A DNA stretch of 64,000 nucleotides from Acidisarcina polymorpha (lineage in GTDB: Bacteria; Acidobacteriota; Terriglobia; Terriglobales; Acidobacteriaceae): NCBI RefSeq assembly GCF_003330725.1, contig NZ_CP030840.1:3658001-3722000 (forward strand), read 5' to 3'. This document shows positions 54,621 to 62,627 of the stretch, piece by piece. The translations under genes were made by a program, and so were the position numbers. Below the pieces are notes generated by a model, which saw only the letters and a list, made by a program, of their open reading frames with translations, had not been told where the DNA came from and did not search any database. Within the stretch, counting starts at the first letter, position 1, and each line of letters opens with the position of its first letter.

Positions 54621-55889
54621 TTAGAAGAAGGTTTGTATCACATCGATGACATCGTAGTTGGCATTCAAAACCGGCAAGGACCGCCATTTATCAAAGGTCA
54701 AACAAGGATGAGATATGTCGAAGCCAATCATATCTCCGACTTGAAGATCATCCTGGGCGGCAATTTGCAGGTAAGCATGTTGGTCCATCATTTTGGTAAG
54801 GGTCCAATGGCTTGGGGCCTGGCGCGGCGCAGCGCAGCCGGGCCTGAAGTGAAGAGCGGCCATTGGCAGGCCGGCATCGAACGCGGCATCTCGCTTGCCC
54901 ATGGCGACGATCGCCCGGGTGGCTTCCGGCACCGATTGCACATAGGCCCATACTTGAAGCGCGGGAATCAGGCCTGCGCGCATCTGGTGAGCGATTGGAT
55001 TGCGCTCCTGTATCTTCGCCTGAGCTTCACGATAGACGCCGATGTCGTGAGTCAAATAGCATCCGGGCCTCAAGACGATCTCGGTCGCCGCACCGAGATG
55101 GGCGGCGGAGAAGACTTCTGCGACTATGTCGTACCAGGCCGAACCCGCTCCGGAGAGCAAGTGTGGCTTGCGTGCAAAGCGGGCTTCACTGTCGAGCCGC
55201 CGGGTGACGTTTACTGCGCGTTCGAGAAAGCTGCGAATAGCCGCTTCGTCCTCGAGGACACCTTCATATATCTCGACGCCGCAGAGGGCGATGGCGCCGC
55301 GCCAGCGTGACAGCGCGGTAAGCACCGATATCATTTGCTGCTCGTTGCGCACCCCGGTACGGCCGCCTTCCACTCCCAGTTCGAGCAATACGTTCAGGCG
55401 CTGCGCGCGTTCGGAATAAAAAGCACCAAGCTGATCGACCTGCGCCGCTGAATCGACGAGGCAGTAGTATTCAAAGGCGGAGTCCTGTAAGAGGCGAGAG
55501 ATGATGGCCATGTTTTCTTTGCCAATCAACTGGTTCGCCATCAGTACTCGCCGCACTCCATGATGGAATGCAACCGCAGTCTGATGGGCGGTCGCCAAGG
55601 TGATTCCCCACGCGCCTTTCTGTAGTTGCATGTCAAAGAGTTTAGGCGCCATCGTCGTTTTGCCGTGGGGGGCAAGGTTGAGACCATAGGCAGCGATGAA
55701 TTGGCTCATCCATTCGAGGTTGTGCAACAGCCGGTCTTCATAAAGAACAGCGGAGGGTAGGCTGAGATCTTCGCGCAGCAGATTCCAATTGAGTTCAAGA
55801 CTGCTGGATGATTCGAGCGCTTTCTCGAAGAAACCCAGTCCTTTGTCGAGTGTCTGGTTTTGTGTTGTCAACGTGAACGGGTAGCCCAT
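54621..55889 (-). CDS. PLP fold-III enzyme, D-serine dehydratase/D-threonine aldolase-like (amino acid deaminase)
   Basis: About 422 residues. An alanine-racemase-type PLP barrel with Lys near residue 77 in LAPHGKTTMAP and a C-terminal domain with the His/Cys zinc pair in DISHPCLTFDKW, as in D-serine dehydratase of the eukaryotic/DSD1 type and related D-threonine aldolases. It should convert a D-hydroxy amino acid to pyruvate or glycine plus ammonia or aldehyde. It is divergent from the D-aminoacylase gene with 87 bases between, so both probably share one regulatory region. The enzyme is cytoplasmic. Confidence 0.85.
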   Translation of the reverse strand: MGYPFTLTTQNQTLDKGLGFFEKALESSSSLELNWNLLREDLSLPSAVLYEDRLLHNLEWMSQFIAAYGLNLAPHGKTTMAPKLFDMQLQKGAWGITLATAHQTAVAFHHGVRRVLMANQLIGKENMAIISRLLQDSAFEYYCLVDSAAQVDQLGAFYSERAQRLNVLLELGVEGGRTGVRNEQQMISVLTALSRWRGAIALCGVEIYEGVLEDEAAIRSFLERAVNVTRRLDSEARFARKPHLLSGAGSAWYDIVAEVFSAAHLGAATEIVLRPGCYLTHDIGVYREAQAKIQERNPIAHQMRAGLIPALQVWAYVQSVPEATRAIVAMGKRDAAFDAGLPMAALHFRPGCAAPRQAPSHWTLTKMMDQHAYLQIAAQDDLQVGDMIGFDISHPCLTFDKWRSLPVLNANYDVIDVIQTFF

Positions 55890-55976
55890 CAAGAATAATC
55901 TCCAACCGTGATCGCCATAAAATTAAAAAACTTGCGAAACTTCAACCAATCCAGCCTATATCCTGGAAGAGCTTCG

Positions 55977-57431
55977 ATGCAGACTTGCGACACTCTTCTA
56001 CGAAATGCAAGCGTTCTTGATGGCAGCGGCTCTCCTGCCGAGGCGCTCGATGTGGCCATTCAAGGTGACCGCATCGTGCAGATCGGCGCATCGCTCAAGT
56101 TCAAGGCGGTTAAGGAACTGGATGTAGAAGGGCTCGCGCTCACGCCGGGATTTATCGATGTTCATACCCATGATGACTGCGTTGTGATCAGCTCTCCATC
56201 GATGCTGCCCAAGCTCTCGCAAGGAGTGACCACGGTGATCGTCGGCAACTGTGGAATCAGTGCTGCTCCTGTGTGCCTACGGGGCGAGCCGACCGATCCG
56301 ATGTACCTTCTCGGTGACGCAGCCGCCTTCCGCTATGCGACTTTCTCGGAGTATGTCGATGCGGTCCGCCGCGCACGGCCAGCGGTGAATGTGGGCGCAC
56401 TGGTCGGCCACACTTCTCTGCGCAACAACCACCTGCAGCGGCTAGATCGTTCGGCAACCGAAGCAGAGATCGCGGCGATGCAGAGTCAGGTCCAAGAGGC
56501 GCTGGATGGCGGGGCCCTGGGACTAAGCTCCGGGCTAGCTTATCTCTCGGCAAATTCGGCCTCGACTGAAGAGGTGCTGGCATTGGCTAAGCCGCTGGCG
56601 GCGGCGAGTGCGATCTACACCACCCACATGCGTTCTGAGACTGAGGCTATCCTCGACGCGATGAATGAGGCGTTCGAGATCGGGCGGCTCGCTCGCGTCC
56701 CGGTCGTGATCTCCCATTTGAAGTGCGCAGGCGTTGATAACTGGGGACGCAGCGCAGAGGTTTTGCGAACTCTGGAAATAGCTCGATCCACCCAGAATGC
56801 GGGGTGCGACTGTTATCCATACGCGGCTGGTTCCAGTACCCTGGATCTCCGGCAGGTGGATGAGCGCGTCAAGATCACGATTACCTGGAGCACTCCTCAT
56901 CCGGAGGTTTCAGGCCAGACCCTCGAGAAAATAGCAGCGGTCTGGGGAATCGACCAGCGGCAAGCGGCGCGGCGACTGCAGCCGGCCGGGGCCATCTATC
57001 ACAGCATCTCCGAAGACGATATGCGTACGATTCTGCGCCACCCAGCTACTATGGTCGGTTCGGATGGGCTGCCGAACGATCCCTTGCCGCATCCCCGCCT
57101 GTGGGGCACGTTCCCGCGGGTGCTTGGTCGTTACTGCCGGGAAGAAAAGTTGTTATCCCTGGCTGAGGCCGTGCACAAGATGACGGGCATGCCGGCGCAG
57201 CGATTTGGCCTTGAGCAGCGCGGGCTTTTGCGCGAGGGGTACCACGCCGACCTGGTGTTGTTCAATCCTGAAAAGATCGCCGACACGGCCACGTTTTCGG
57301 ATCCGGTGCGCGCGGCGGTGGGTATTGAAAGTGTCTGGGTGAATGGCGTGCTCTCTTATACTGCTCTAGGCGCTACAGGAGATCGAGCCGGGCGCTTCCT
57401 GCCTCGCGGCAAAACTGCGTGGATCCAATAA
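55977..57431 (+). CDS. N-acyl-D-amino-acid deacylase (D-aminoacylase)
   Basis: About 484 residues of the amidohydrolase superfamily. Metal and active-site segments: FIDVHTHDDCVV, the GNCGIS Cys ligand, THMRSETEAILDA, VVISHLKCAG, and SDGLPNDPLPHPRLWGTFPR near the C terminus, all typical of D-aminoacylase. It releases free D-amino acids from N-acylated forms. The ATG at 55977 has GGAAGAG upstream; earlier GTG 55908 would add residues lacking family similarity. First gene of a plus-strand operon followed after 49 bases by RidA. Confidence 0.9.
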   Translation: MQTCDTLLRNASVLDGSGSPAEALDVAIQGDRIVQIGASLKFKAVKELDVEGLALTPGFIDVHTHDDCVVISSPSMLPKLSQGVTTVIVGNCGISAAPVCLRGEPTDPMYLLGDAAAFRYATFSEYVDAVRRARPAVNVGALVGHTSLRNNHLQRLDRSATEAEIAAMQSQVQEALDGGALGLSSGLAYLSANSASTEEVLALAKPLAAASAIYTTHMRSETEAILDAMNEAFEIGRLARVPVVISHLKCAGVDNWGRSAEVLRTLEIARSTQNAGCDCYPYAAGSSTLDLRQVDERVKITITWSTPHPEVSGQTLEKIAAVWGIDQRQAARRLQPAGAIYHSISEDDMRTILRHPATMVGSDGLPNDPLPHPRLWGTFPRVLGRYCREEKLLSLAEAVHKMTGMPAQRFGLEQRGLLREGYHADLVLFNPEKIADTATFSDPVRAAVGIESVWVNGVLSYTALGATGDRAGRFLPRGKTAWIQ

Positions 57432-57480
57432 AGAGACACCGTAACGAAGGACAAAAGAATAAAGAACGCTAGGAGCGTCT

Positions 57481-57873
57481 ATGAGCATCAAGCGATATGG
57501 AGTGGCGGGCGGTACGGGTGCGGGCGGACAGCACCTTCCTTTTGCTCGCGCAGTCGAAGCGGATGGCTGGCTTTACGTTTCGGGACAAGTGCCGATGGTA
57601 AATGGCGAAGTGATCTCGGGGAATATTGTGGCGCAAACACGACAGGCGATCGCTAATCTGTTGTCGATCCTTCAGGAAGCGGGTTACGGAACCGAACACG
57701 TGGTTCGCTGCGGAGTCTGGCTCGAAGATCCACGCGATTTCGCCGCGTTCAATGCGGTATTCAAAGAATACTTCGGCGAACACCCCCCGGCCCGCGCCTG
57801 CGTCGTCTCGAACATGGTTGTCGACTGCAAGGTGGAGATTGAGTGCGTGGCCTATAAGGCTCCGGCCGCATGA
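57481..57873 (+). CDS. RidA-family enamine/imine deaminase
   Basis: A 130-residue trimer-forming protein with the family motifs GQHLPFARAVEADGWLYVSGQVP, ARQAIANLLSIL-like segment TRQAIANLLSILQEAGYG, and the C-terminal PPARACVVSNMVVDCKVEIECVA. The active-site Arg in PARACV is present. RidA destroys 2-aminoacrylate and related reactive imines produced by PLP dehydratases. That fits the D-serine-dehydratase-like enzyme encoded by the divergent neighbour. AGGAG six bases before the ATG. Confidence 0.92.
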   Translation: MSIKRYGVAGGTGAGGQHLPFARAVEADGWLYVSGQVPMVNGEVISGNIVAQTRQAIANLLSILQEAGYGTEHVVRCGVWLEDPRDFAAFNAVFKEYFGEHPPARACVVSNMVVDCKVEIECVAYKAPAA

Positions 57874-57929
57874 CTGGTAGCTTCTTTATCTCGCGCCGTT
57901 CAATCCTCACGGCCTACCGCGGAGGCACG

Positions 57930-58004
57930 ATGCCTGGTTGGCGTCGGCGGCTTGCCGTGTCCTCAGCAGGCCGTCAATTTTCGGCAATGCCCAAACCACT
58001 ATGA
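57930..58004 (+). CDS. Possible 24-residue leader peptide upstream of the GntP-family permease
   Basis: ATG at 57930 has a near-ideal GGAGG site at 57921-57925, four bases upstream. It is followed by 24 codons (MPGWRRRLAVSSAGRQFSAM, then PKPL) and a TGA at 58002-58004. That stop overlaps the permease ATG (58001-58003) as ATGA. The permease ATG itself lacks a clear ribosome site, so translation may reach it by coupling from this leader. The peptide is Arg-rich and resembles no known protein. It could instead be a chance frame, with the permease starting from TTG at 57938. Confidence 0.5.
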   Translation: MPGWRRRLAVSSAGRQFSAMPKPL

Positions 58005-59350
58005 TCGATCATCACAGCATCTTCCTACTGGTCTCTGCCGTGATTGCTGTGATCGCTTTGATCCTGCTGATCGCGGTGGTGAAACTGAATCCGTTCATCA
58101 CCTTGTTCCTCACGGCGCTTTCATTGGCCATGGTGACGGGGATGCCGCTCTCGAAGATCGTGCACTCCTTTGAGACCGGAGTTGGAGGGACGCTCGGACA
58201 CATAGCGATCGTCGTGGCGCTAGGCACCATGCTAGGCAAGATGATGGCGGAGTCGGGCGGCGCCGACCAAATCGCCTACACCCTCATTAAGCTATTCGGC
58301 GAGAGGCGGATTCATTGGGCGATGGTCGTCATCGGCCTGGTGGTTGGTCTTCCGGCCTTCTTTGAAGTCGGCTTTGTGCTCTTGATCCCGATCGTCTTCA
58401 CGGTGGCCCGGCGTACGCGGACTTCGCTGATCCTGGTCGGCCTGCCCATGGTTGCCGGATTGTCGGTGGTCCATGGATTGGTTCCTCCGCATCCAGCAGC
58501 GCTGATGGCAGTGACCATCTTCAAGGCCGACGTGGGGAGGACGATTCTTTATGCATTGATCGTCGGGCTTCCTTCTGCCGTCCTGGCCGGGCCGGTCTAT
58601 GCGAAGCTGATTGCGCCACATGTCCAGCTTCCTGACGAGAACTCGATGGCTGCACAGTTTGTCGACCATGGCGACGAGCGAAGTCTGCCCGGATTCTGGC
58701 TCACCTTGTTCACCATCCTGCTGCCGGTTCTGTTGATGCTGACTGGAAGTTGGGCGGACGTTCTGTCCACGCCGAAGAGCGCCCTGAATGAAGGATTGCG
58801 GCTGATCGGGAATGACGATTTGGCGCTGCTGATCGGGGCGCTGCTGAGTTTCTTTACTCTAGGCACTCTACGAGGCTTCTCGCGAGAGACTATCCTGCGT
58901 TTCAGCAACGAGTGCATTGCGCCTACCGCAACCATCACTATCCTGGTCGGAGCCGGTGCTGGGTTTGGGCGAATTCTACAGGACAGCGGTGTTTCGGATG
59001 CGATTATCGTGGTGGCCATGCACTTCCACGTGCCGATGCTGCTGCTCGCTTGGTTGCTGGCGGCAATGATGCGGCTTGCGACCGGTTCGTCGACCGTGGC
59101 CATGACGACGGCCGCCGGGATCGTCGCGCCACTTGCGCTGCACAGCACCGGCGTACGCCCTGAACTGCTCGCCATTTCTACTGGCGCGGGCTCGCTGATC
59201 TTTTCGCACGTTAATGATGGCGGCTTCTGGTTAGTCAAGGAGTATTTCGGCATGAGTGTGGCGCAGACGCTGAAGAGCTGGTCGGTTTGCGAAACCATCA
59301 TCTCGGTCACCGCGCTCATTCTTACCGTCGCCTTGTCGTTGGTGGTTTGA
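58001..59350 (+). CDS. GntP-family permease (gluconate or D-serine type)
   Basis: About 449 residues with 12-14 membrane segments of the GntP/DsdX family. Motifs: FITLFLTALSLAMVTGMP, GGTLGHIAIVVALGTMLGKMMAESGGADQIA, GLSVVHGLVPPHPAALMA and the C-terminal SHVNDGGFWLVKEYFG. Family members import gluconate, idonate or D-serine. Context with D-aminoacylase, RidA and a D-serine-dehydratase-like enzyme favours a D-amino acid, but the adjacent lactonase would fit a sugar acid; both remain open. Ends 32 bases before the lactonase gene. Confidence 0.88.
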   Translation: MIDHHSIFLLVSAVIAVIALILLIAVVKLNPFITLFLTALSLAMVTGMPLSKIVHSFETGVGGTLGHIAIVVALGTMLGKMMAESGGADQIAYTLIKLFGERRIHWAMVVIGLVVGLPAFFEVGFVLLIPIVFTVARRTRTSLILVGLPMVAGLSVVHGLVPPHPAALMAVTIFKADVGRTILYALIVGLPSAVLAGPVYAKLIAPHVQLPDENSMAAQFVDHGDERSLPGFWLTLFTILLPVLLMLTGSWADVLSTPKSALNEGLRLIGNDDLALLIGALLSFFTLGTLRGFSRETILRFSNECIAPTATITILVGAGAGFGRILQDSGVSDAIIVVAMHFHVPMLLLAWLLAAMMRLATGSSTVAMTTAAGIVAPLALHSTGVRPELLAISTGAGSLIFSHVNDGGFWLVKEYFGMSVAQTLKSWSVCETIISVTALILTVALSLVV

Positions 59351-59382
59351 AGAAGAATCGACTACGTTGAAAAGGACGAAGA

Positions 59383-60621
59383 ATGACGGTCAAGAAACCG
59401 CAAGAAACATACTCCCGCCGGCGTTTCCTGGCGACGACTGCCGCTCTGGCTATGGCAACCTATGCGCATGGCGAGGAGCAGCCTTCCGCGAACCCTGCTT
59501 CTCGAAGAAGAGCAGTCGCGTATGTCGGCACCTACACCGGGGCGGTAGGTAACGGCAGCAACGGTGAGGGTATTTACCTCGTGGAGATGGATCCCCAGAC
59601 CGGTGCCCTGTCTCCTGCGAGACTGGCCGCGAAGACTCCTAATCCTTCCTGGATCGCCATTCATCCATCGAAAAAGTACCTCTACGCCGTGAACGAGATC
59701 GATGACTTTCGCGGCAACAGTGGTTCGGTGACTGCCTTTGCGATGCAGGATGACGGTGATTTGCGGCAGCTGAATGTTGTCAGTTCCGCGGGAGCGGGCC
59801 CAGCATATCTCAGCCTCGATGCTACCGGGAGCTATGCGTTCGTCGCGAACTATGGCGGCGGAAGTGTCGCTGTGCTGCCGGTCTCGAAGGACGGGTCGCT
59901 TCAGCCGGCGGTCGATGTGCATCGCGATAGCATGGCCCTGGGCAGCACGAAGGCGGCCGATGCGCCGCCTGGCAGCTTTGCCATAAGCGGGCATGACGCC
60001 CCACATGCGCACATGATCGCCGCCGATCCGCAAAACAAGTTCGTGCTCGCAACGGATTTGGGTCAGGACAGGATCTACATTTACCGGCTGGATTTGGGAA
60101 GCGGGAAGTTGACGCCGCACGAAACCGCGCCGTATGCGATGCTGCCGTCGGGCGACGGTCCTCGTCATTTTACGTTTCATCCAAATGGCCGCTGGTTGTA
60201 TTCGATACAGGAAGAATCCTCGACCATCGTGTTTTTTGACTATGCTCCGGGGAAGGGGACGCTTGCTGTGCAGCAGACACTCTCGGCGCTCCCGGCCGGT
60301 TTTGCGGGATCGAGTTTTGCCTCGGAGATTCTGGTGTCGCCGGAAGGAAAATTTCTGTATGCCGCGAACCGGCTGCATGACACCATCGCGGCTTTCGCAA
60401 TCGGTGCGGACGGCAAGCTCACTCTCCTGGGGGAGAGCTCGACCCTCGGCGATTATCCCGGCCAATGCAGGATCGAACCCAACGGTAATTTTCTGTATGT
60501 ATGTAACCGGCGAAGCGACAGTATCACTTCGTTCTGGATGAATCACGACTCGGGTCTGCTCACATTTAGCGGCCAGTACGCCTCCATAGGCAGCCCTGCA
60601 AGCATTACTTTCCTGCCGTAG
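59383..60621 (+). CDS. Tat-exported lactonase, 6-phosphogluconolactonase (YbhE)-like propeller
   Basis: A 412-residue protein starting with a twin-arginine signal (YSRRRFLATTAALAMA), then a seven-bladed propeller of the YbhE/lactonase family: AYVGTYTGA, PSWIAIHPSKKYLYAVNE, GDGPRHFTFHPNGRWLYSI and PGQCRIEPNGNFLYVCNR. Cytoplasmic relatives hydrolyse 6-phosphogluconolactone; an exported one more likely opens lactones of free sugars or uronic acids in the periplasm. AAGGA seven bases before the ATG. The GH36-like gene starts 14 bases after its stop. Confidence 0.87.
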   Translation: MTVKKPQETYSRRRFLATTAALAMATYAHGEEQPSANPASRRRAVAYVGTYTGAVGNGSNGEGIYLVEMDPQTGALSPARLAAKTPNPSWIAIHPSKKYLYAVNEIDDFRGNSGSVTAFAMQDDGDLRQLNVVSSAGAGPAYLSLDATGSYAFVANYGGGSVAVLPVSKDGSLQPAVDVHRDSMALGSTKAADAPPGSFAISGHDAPHAHMIAADPQNKFVLATDLGQDRIYIYRLDLGSGKLTPHETAPYAMLPSGDGPRHFTFHPNGRWLYSIQEESSTIVFFDYAPGKGTLAVQQTLSALPAGFAGSSFASEILVSPEGKFLYAANRLHDTIAAFAIGADGKLTLLGESSTLGDYPGQCRIEPNGNFLYVCNRRSDSITSFWMNHDSGLLTFSGQYASIGSPASITFLP

Positions 60622-60635
60622 ACTGCTAGGTAGCT

Positions 60636-62468
60636 ATGCGACCTACCCATATCGATCAACTCGTTGACCGACTTCCGGCATTAGACAGCCAGCACGTGGA
60701 TTCGCTTACCCGGCGGTCTTTTGTTAGAGCTGGGGTTGCCGCTATCGGCGGCACTGCATTAGGTCTCGGAGCATCTATGCCCATTGCAGGAGCGGAGGTG
60801 AGGGCGCTTAAGACTTCCGGCGAAGAGGGCTCGGCCAAGCGATCGCAAAGGCAGCCATCTTTTATCGATATTCTAAGGCCTCCGGACTCGGTGACGGTTT
60901 ATAGCGGCTTCGTGAAGACGCTGCCCACGGGCATGATTTCCTTGCAGGGACAGGGACAGAGATGGGTGGCCGGAGGTGTGACGGTCGAAAGCAATCTGGA
61001 GAGCGACGGGCTCATCCTGACACTCCAAGCGCCTTCTGCTGCTGTCGCTGCAGTCCATGTACGATGGCTGGCACAGATCAAGTCCAACCTGCTGGTTCTA
61101 GGGGACGCGTGGGAGCGAAGCTATGGAGATCTTGGATGGCGGAACGTTATTCCAGAGCGCGTGATGCCCTGGTACTTCGCGACCCACGAAGAGGGCGCGT
61201 GTCATGGCTACGGGGTGAAGACCGATGCTCGCGCACTCTGTTTCTGGCAGCTCGATCCAGAGGGAGTGTCGCTGTGGTTGAACGTGACCAACGGAGGCAA
61301 TGGGGTCGAGCTCGGCGAGCGGCAGTTGACGATGGCTACCGTGGTCACCCGCCGAGGTTCAGAGAGCGAGGACCCGATCGACGCGATTGCCAGCCTTTGC
61401 CGGGCCATGTGTGCGCGGACATCCCGGCGAGCTTCTCCAATTTACGGCACAAATGATTGGTGCTATAGCTATGGGCATAGCACGGCAGAGACAATTCTTC
61501 GAGATACGGAATTCATCGTTGAGCTTTCACCCACCGGTGGAGTCCGTCCTTTCTCGGTGATCGACGGCGGATGGGAGAACGGCACGCCAGCGTGGCCGGA
61601 TATGGGCAGACTTGCTTCTGACATCAAACAGAGGCACGCGCGCCCGGGCCTCTGGATTCGGCCGCTTGAGGCGCCGGCAGATTCCGCCCCCCACCTCCTG
61701 CTTCCGGATCTTCGCTTCGGCGACAAGCAAGAGCGGGCGCGTGAGTATGCGTACGATCCTACTGTCCCCGAGGCGCTCGAAAAGATTGCCGCCAAGTTGC
61801 GACAAGCTGCGTCCTGGGGGTACGAGATGGTCAAGCATGACTTCTCGACCTATGACCTGCTTGGGCAATGGGGGTTCGAGATGGGGCCGCAGCCCACACT
61901 GCCGGGATGGTCGCTTCATGACCGAAGCCGAACGAACGCCGAAGTCATCGCCTCGCTCTATGCTCTGATTCGCGAGACAGCCGGAGACCAGATTCTGCTG
62001 GATGGATGCAACACCGTAGGCCATCTCGGCCAGGGAGTGTTTGAACTTCAGCGCGTTGGCGACGATACCAGCGGGCACCAATGGGAGCGCACGCGGCGGA
62101 TGGGAGTGAACACGGCTGCGTTTCGGCTGCCCCAGAATCATGTTTTCTTCACCATTGATCCGGATCTGGTTGGCATCACCGACGCCATCCCGTGGGAGTT
62201 CAACCGGCAGTGGCTCGACCTGCTGGCGCGCAGCGGGGCGGCAACACTCGTCTCTCCAGGACCGCCGGCGCGCGGCGTCGAAGAGAGGGCTGCGATCCGA
62301 TCCGCCTTTCAGATTGCAGCGTCAGGAGGTGTCGGCGCCAAGCCGCTCGACTGGATGAAAACGGGCACGCCGGAGGATTGGGGTTCGAGCCAGCGCGAAA
62401 AATCGGACAGGGAGCGCCATTACCGCTGGAGCGATGGTGCAGGGGCGTCCCCCTTTCTGGGGCCGTAG
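60636..62468 (+). CDS. Tat-exported GH36/GH27-like alpha-galactosidase-type protein
   Basis: A 610-residue protein with a twin-arginine signal (LTRRSFVRAGVAAIGG). A beta-rich N-terminal domain (about 70-260) precedes a TIM-barrel domain with IDGGWENGTPAWPDMG, a possible nucleophile Asp in YEMVKHDFSTYD, and a possible acid/base in VGDDTSGHQWERTR. These match the clan of alpha-galactosidases and raffinose-cleaving enzymes. The protein ends shortly after YRWSDGAGAS, with little of the C-terminal beta-sandwich usual in GH36, so it is either a short subfamily or truncated. Last gene of the D-aminoacylase operon. Confidence 0.7.
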   Translation: MRPTHIDQLVDRLPALDSQHVDSLTRRSFVRAGVAAIGGTALGLGASMPIAGAEVRALKTSGEEGSAKRSQRQPSFIDILRPPDSVTVYSGFVKTLPTGMISLQGQGQRWVAGGVTVESNLESDGLILTLQAPSAAVAAVHVRWLAQIKSNLLVLGDAWERSYGDLGWRNVIPERVMPWYFATHEEGACHGYGVKTDARALCFWQLDPEGVSLWLNVTNGGNGVELGERQLTMATVVTRRGSESEDPIDAIASLCRAMCARTSRRASPIYGTNDWCYSYGHSTAETILRDTEFIVELSPTGGVRPFSVIDGGWENGTPAWPDMGRLASDIKQRHARPGLWIRPLEAPADSAPHLLLPDLRFGDKQERAREYAYDPTVPEALEKIAAKLRQAASWGYEMVKHDFSTYDLLGQWGFEMGPQPTLPGWSLHDRSRTNAEVIASLYALIRETAGDQILLDGCNTVGHLGQGVFELQRVGDDTSGHQWERTRRMGVNTAAFRLPQNHVFFTIDPDLVGITDAIPWEFNRQWLDLLARSGAATLVSPGPPARGVEERAAIRSAFQIAASGGVGAKPLDWMKTGTPEDWGSSQREKSDRERHYRWSDGAGASPFLGP

Positions 62469-62492
62469 ATGGTGCGGTCGAAGGGAAGCTGC

Positions 62493-62627
62493 TCATACAA
62501 CTCGCTCATGAGACTCCTGACAGGCGAGCTCCACTGCGCCGTAGAGCGCCGTGTGCTTTCCGAGCGCGGCGGGCACCACGTCCACTCGCGCCTCAAACTC
62601 ACTCCTGGCAATTAACAGGTGTTCTAT
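62493..62627 (-). pseudogene. C-terminal remnant of a ROK-family sugar kinase/regulator
   Basis: The minus strand encodes, from about 62627 to the stop at 62493, a 44-residue stretch (IARSEFEARVDVVPAALGKH, then TALYGAVELA) that looks like the extreme C terminus of a ROK-family protein, where VVPAALG is followed by a G-A-rich helix. No ROK start or ATPase motif is present: the frame upstream is that of antisense to the IolE-like gene. The remnant begins exactly at the IolE-like stop codon, suggesting a deletion that joined the two. Confidence 0.55.

Noticed and set aside
59362-60546. 394-codon minus-strand frame
   Set aside because: Exact antisense of the lactonase gene; no signal or domain pattern.
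62420-62611. Minus-strand frame overlapping the GH36-like 3' end
   Set aside because: Overlaps both the GH36-like coding end and the ROK remnant in another frame; no family match.
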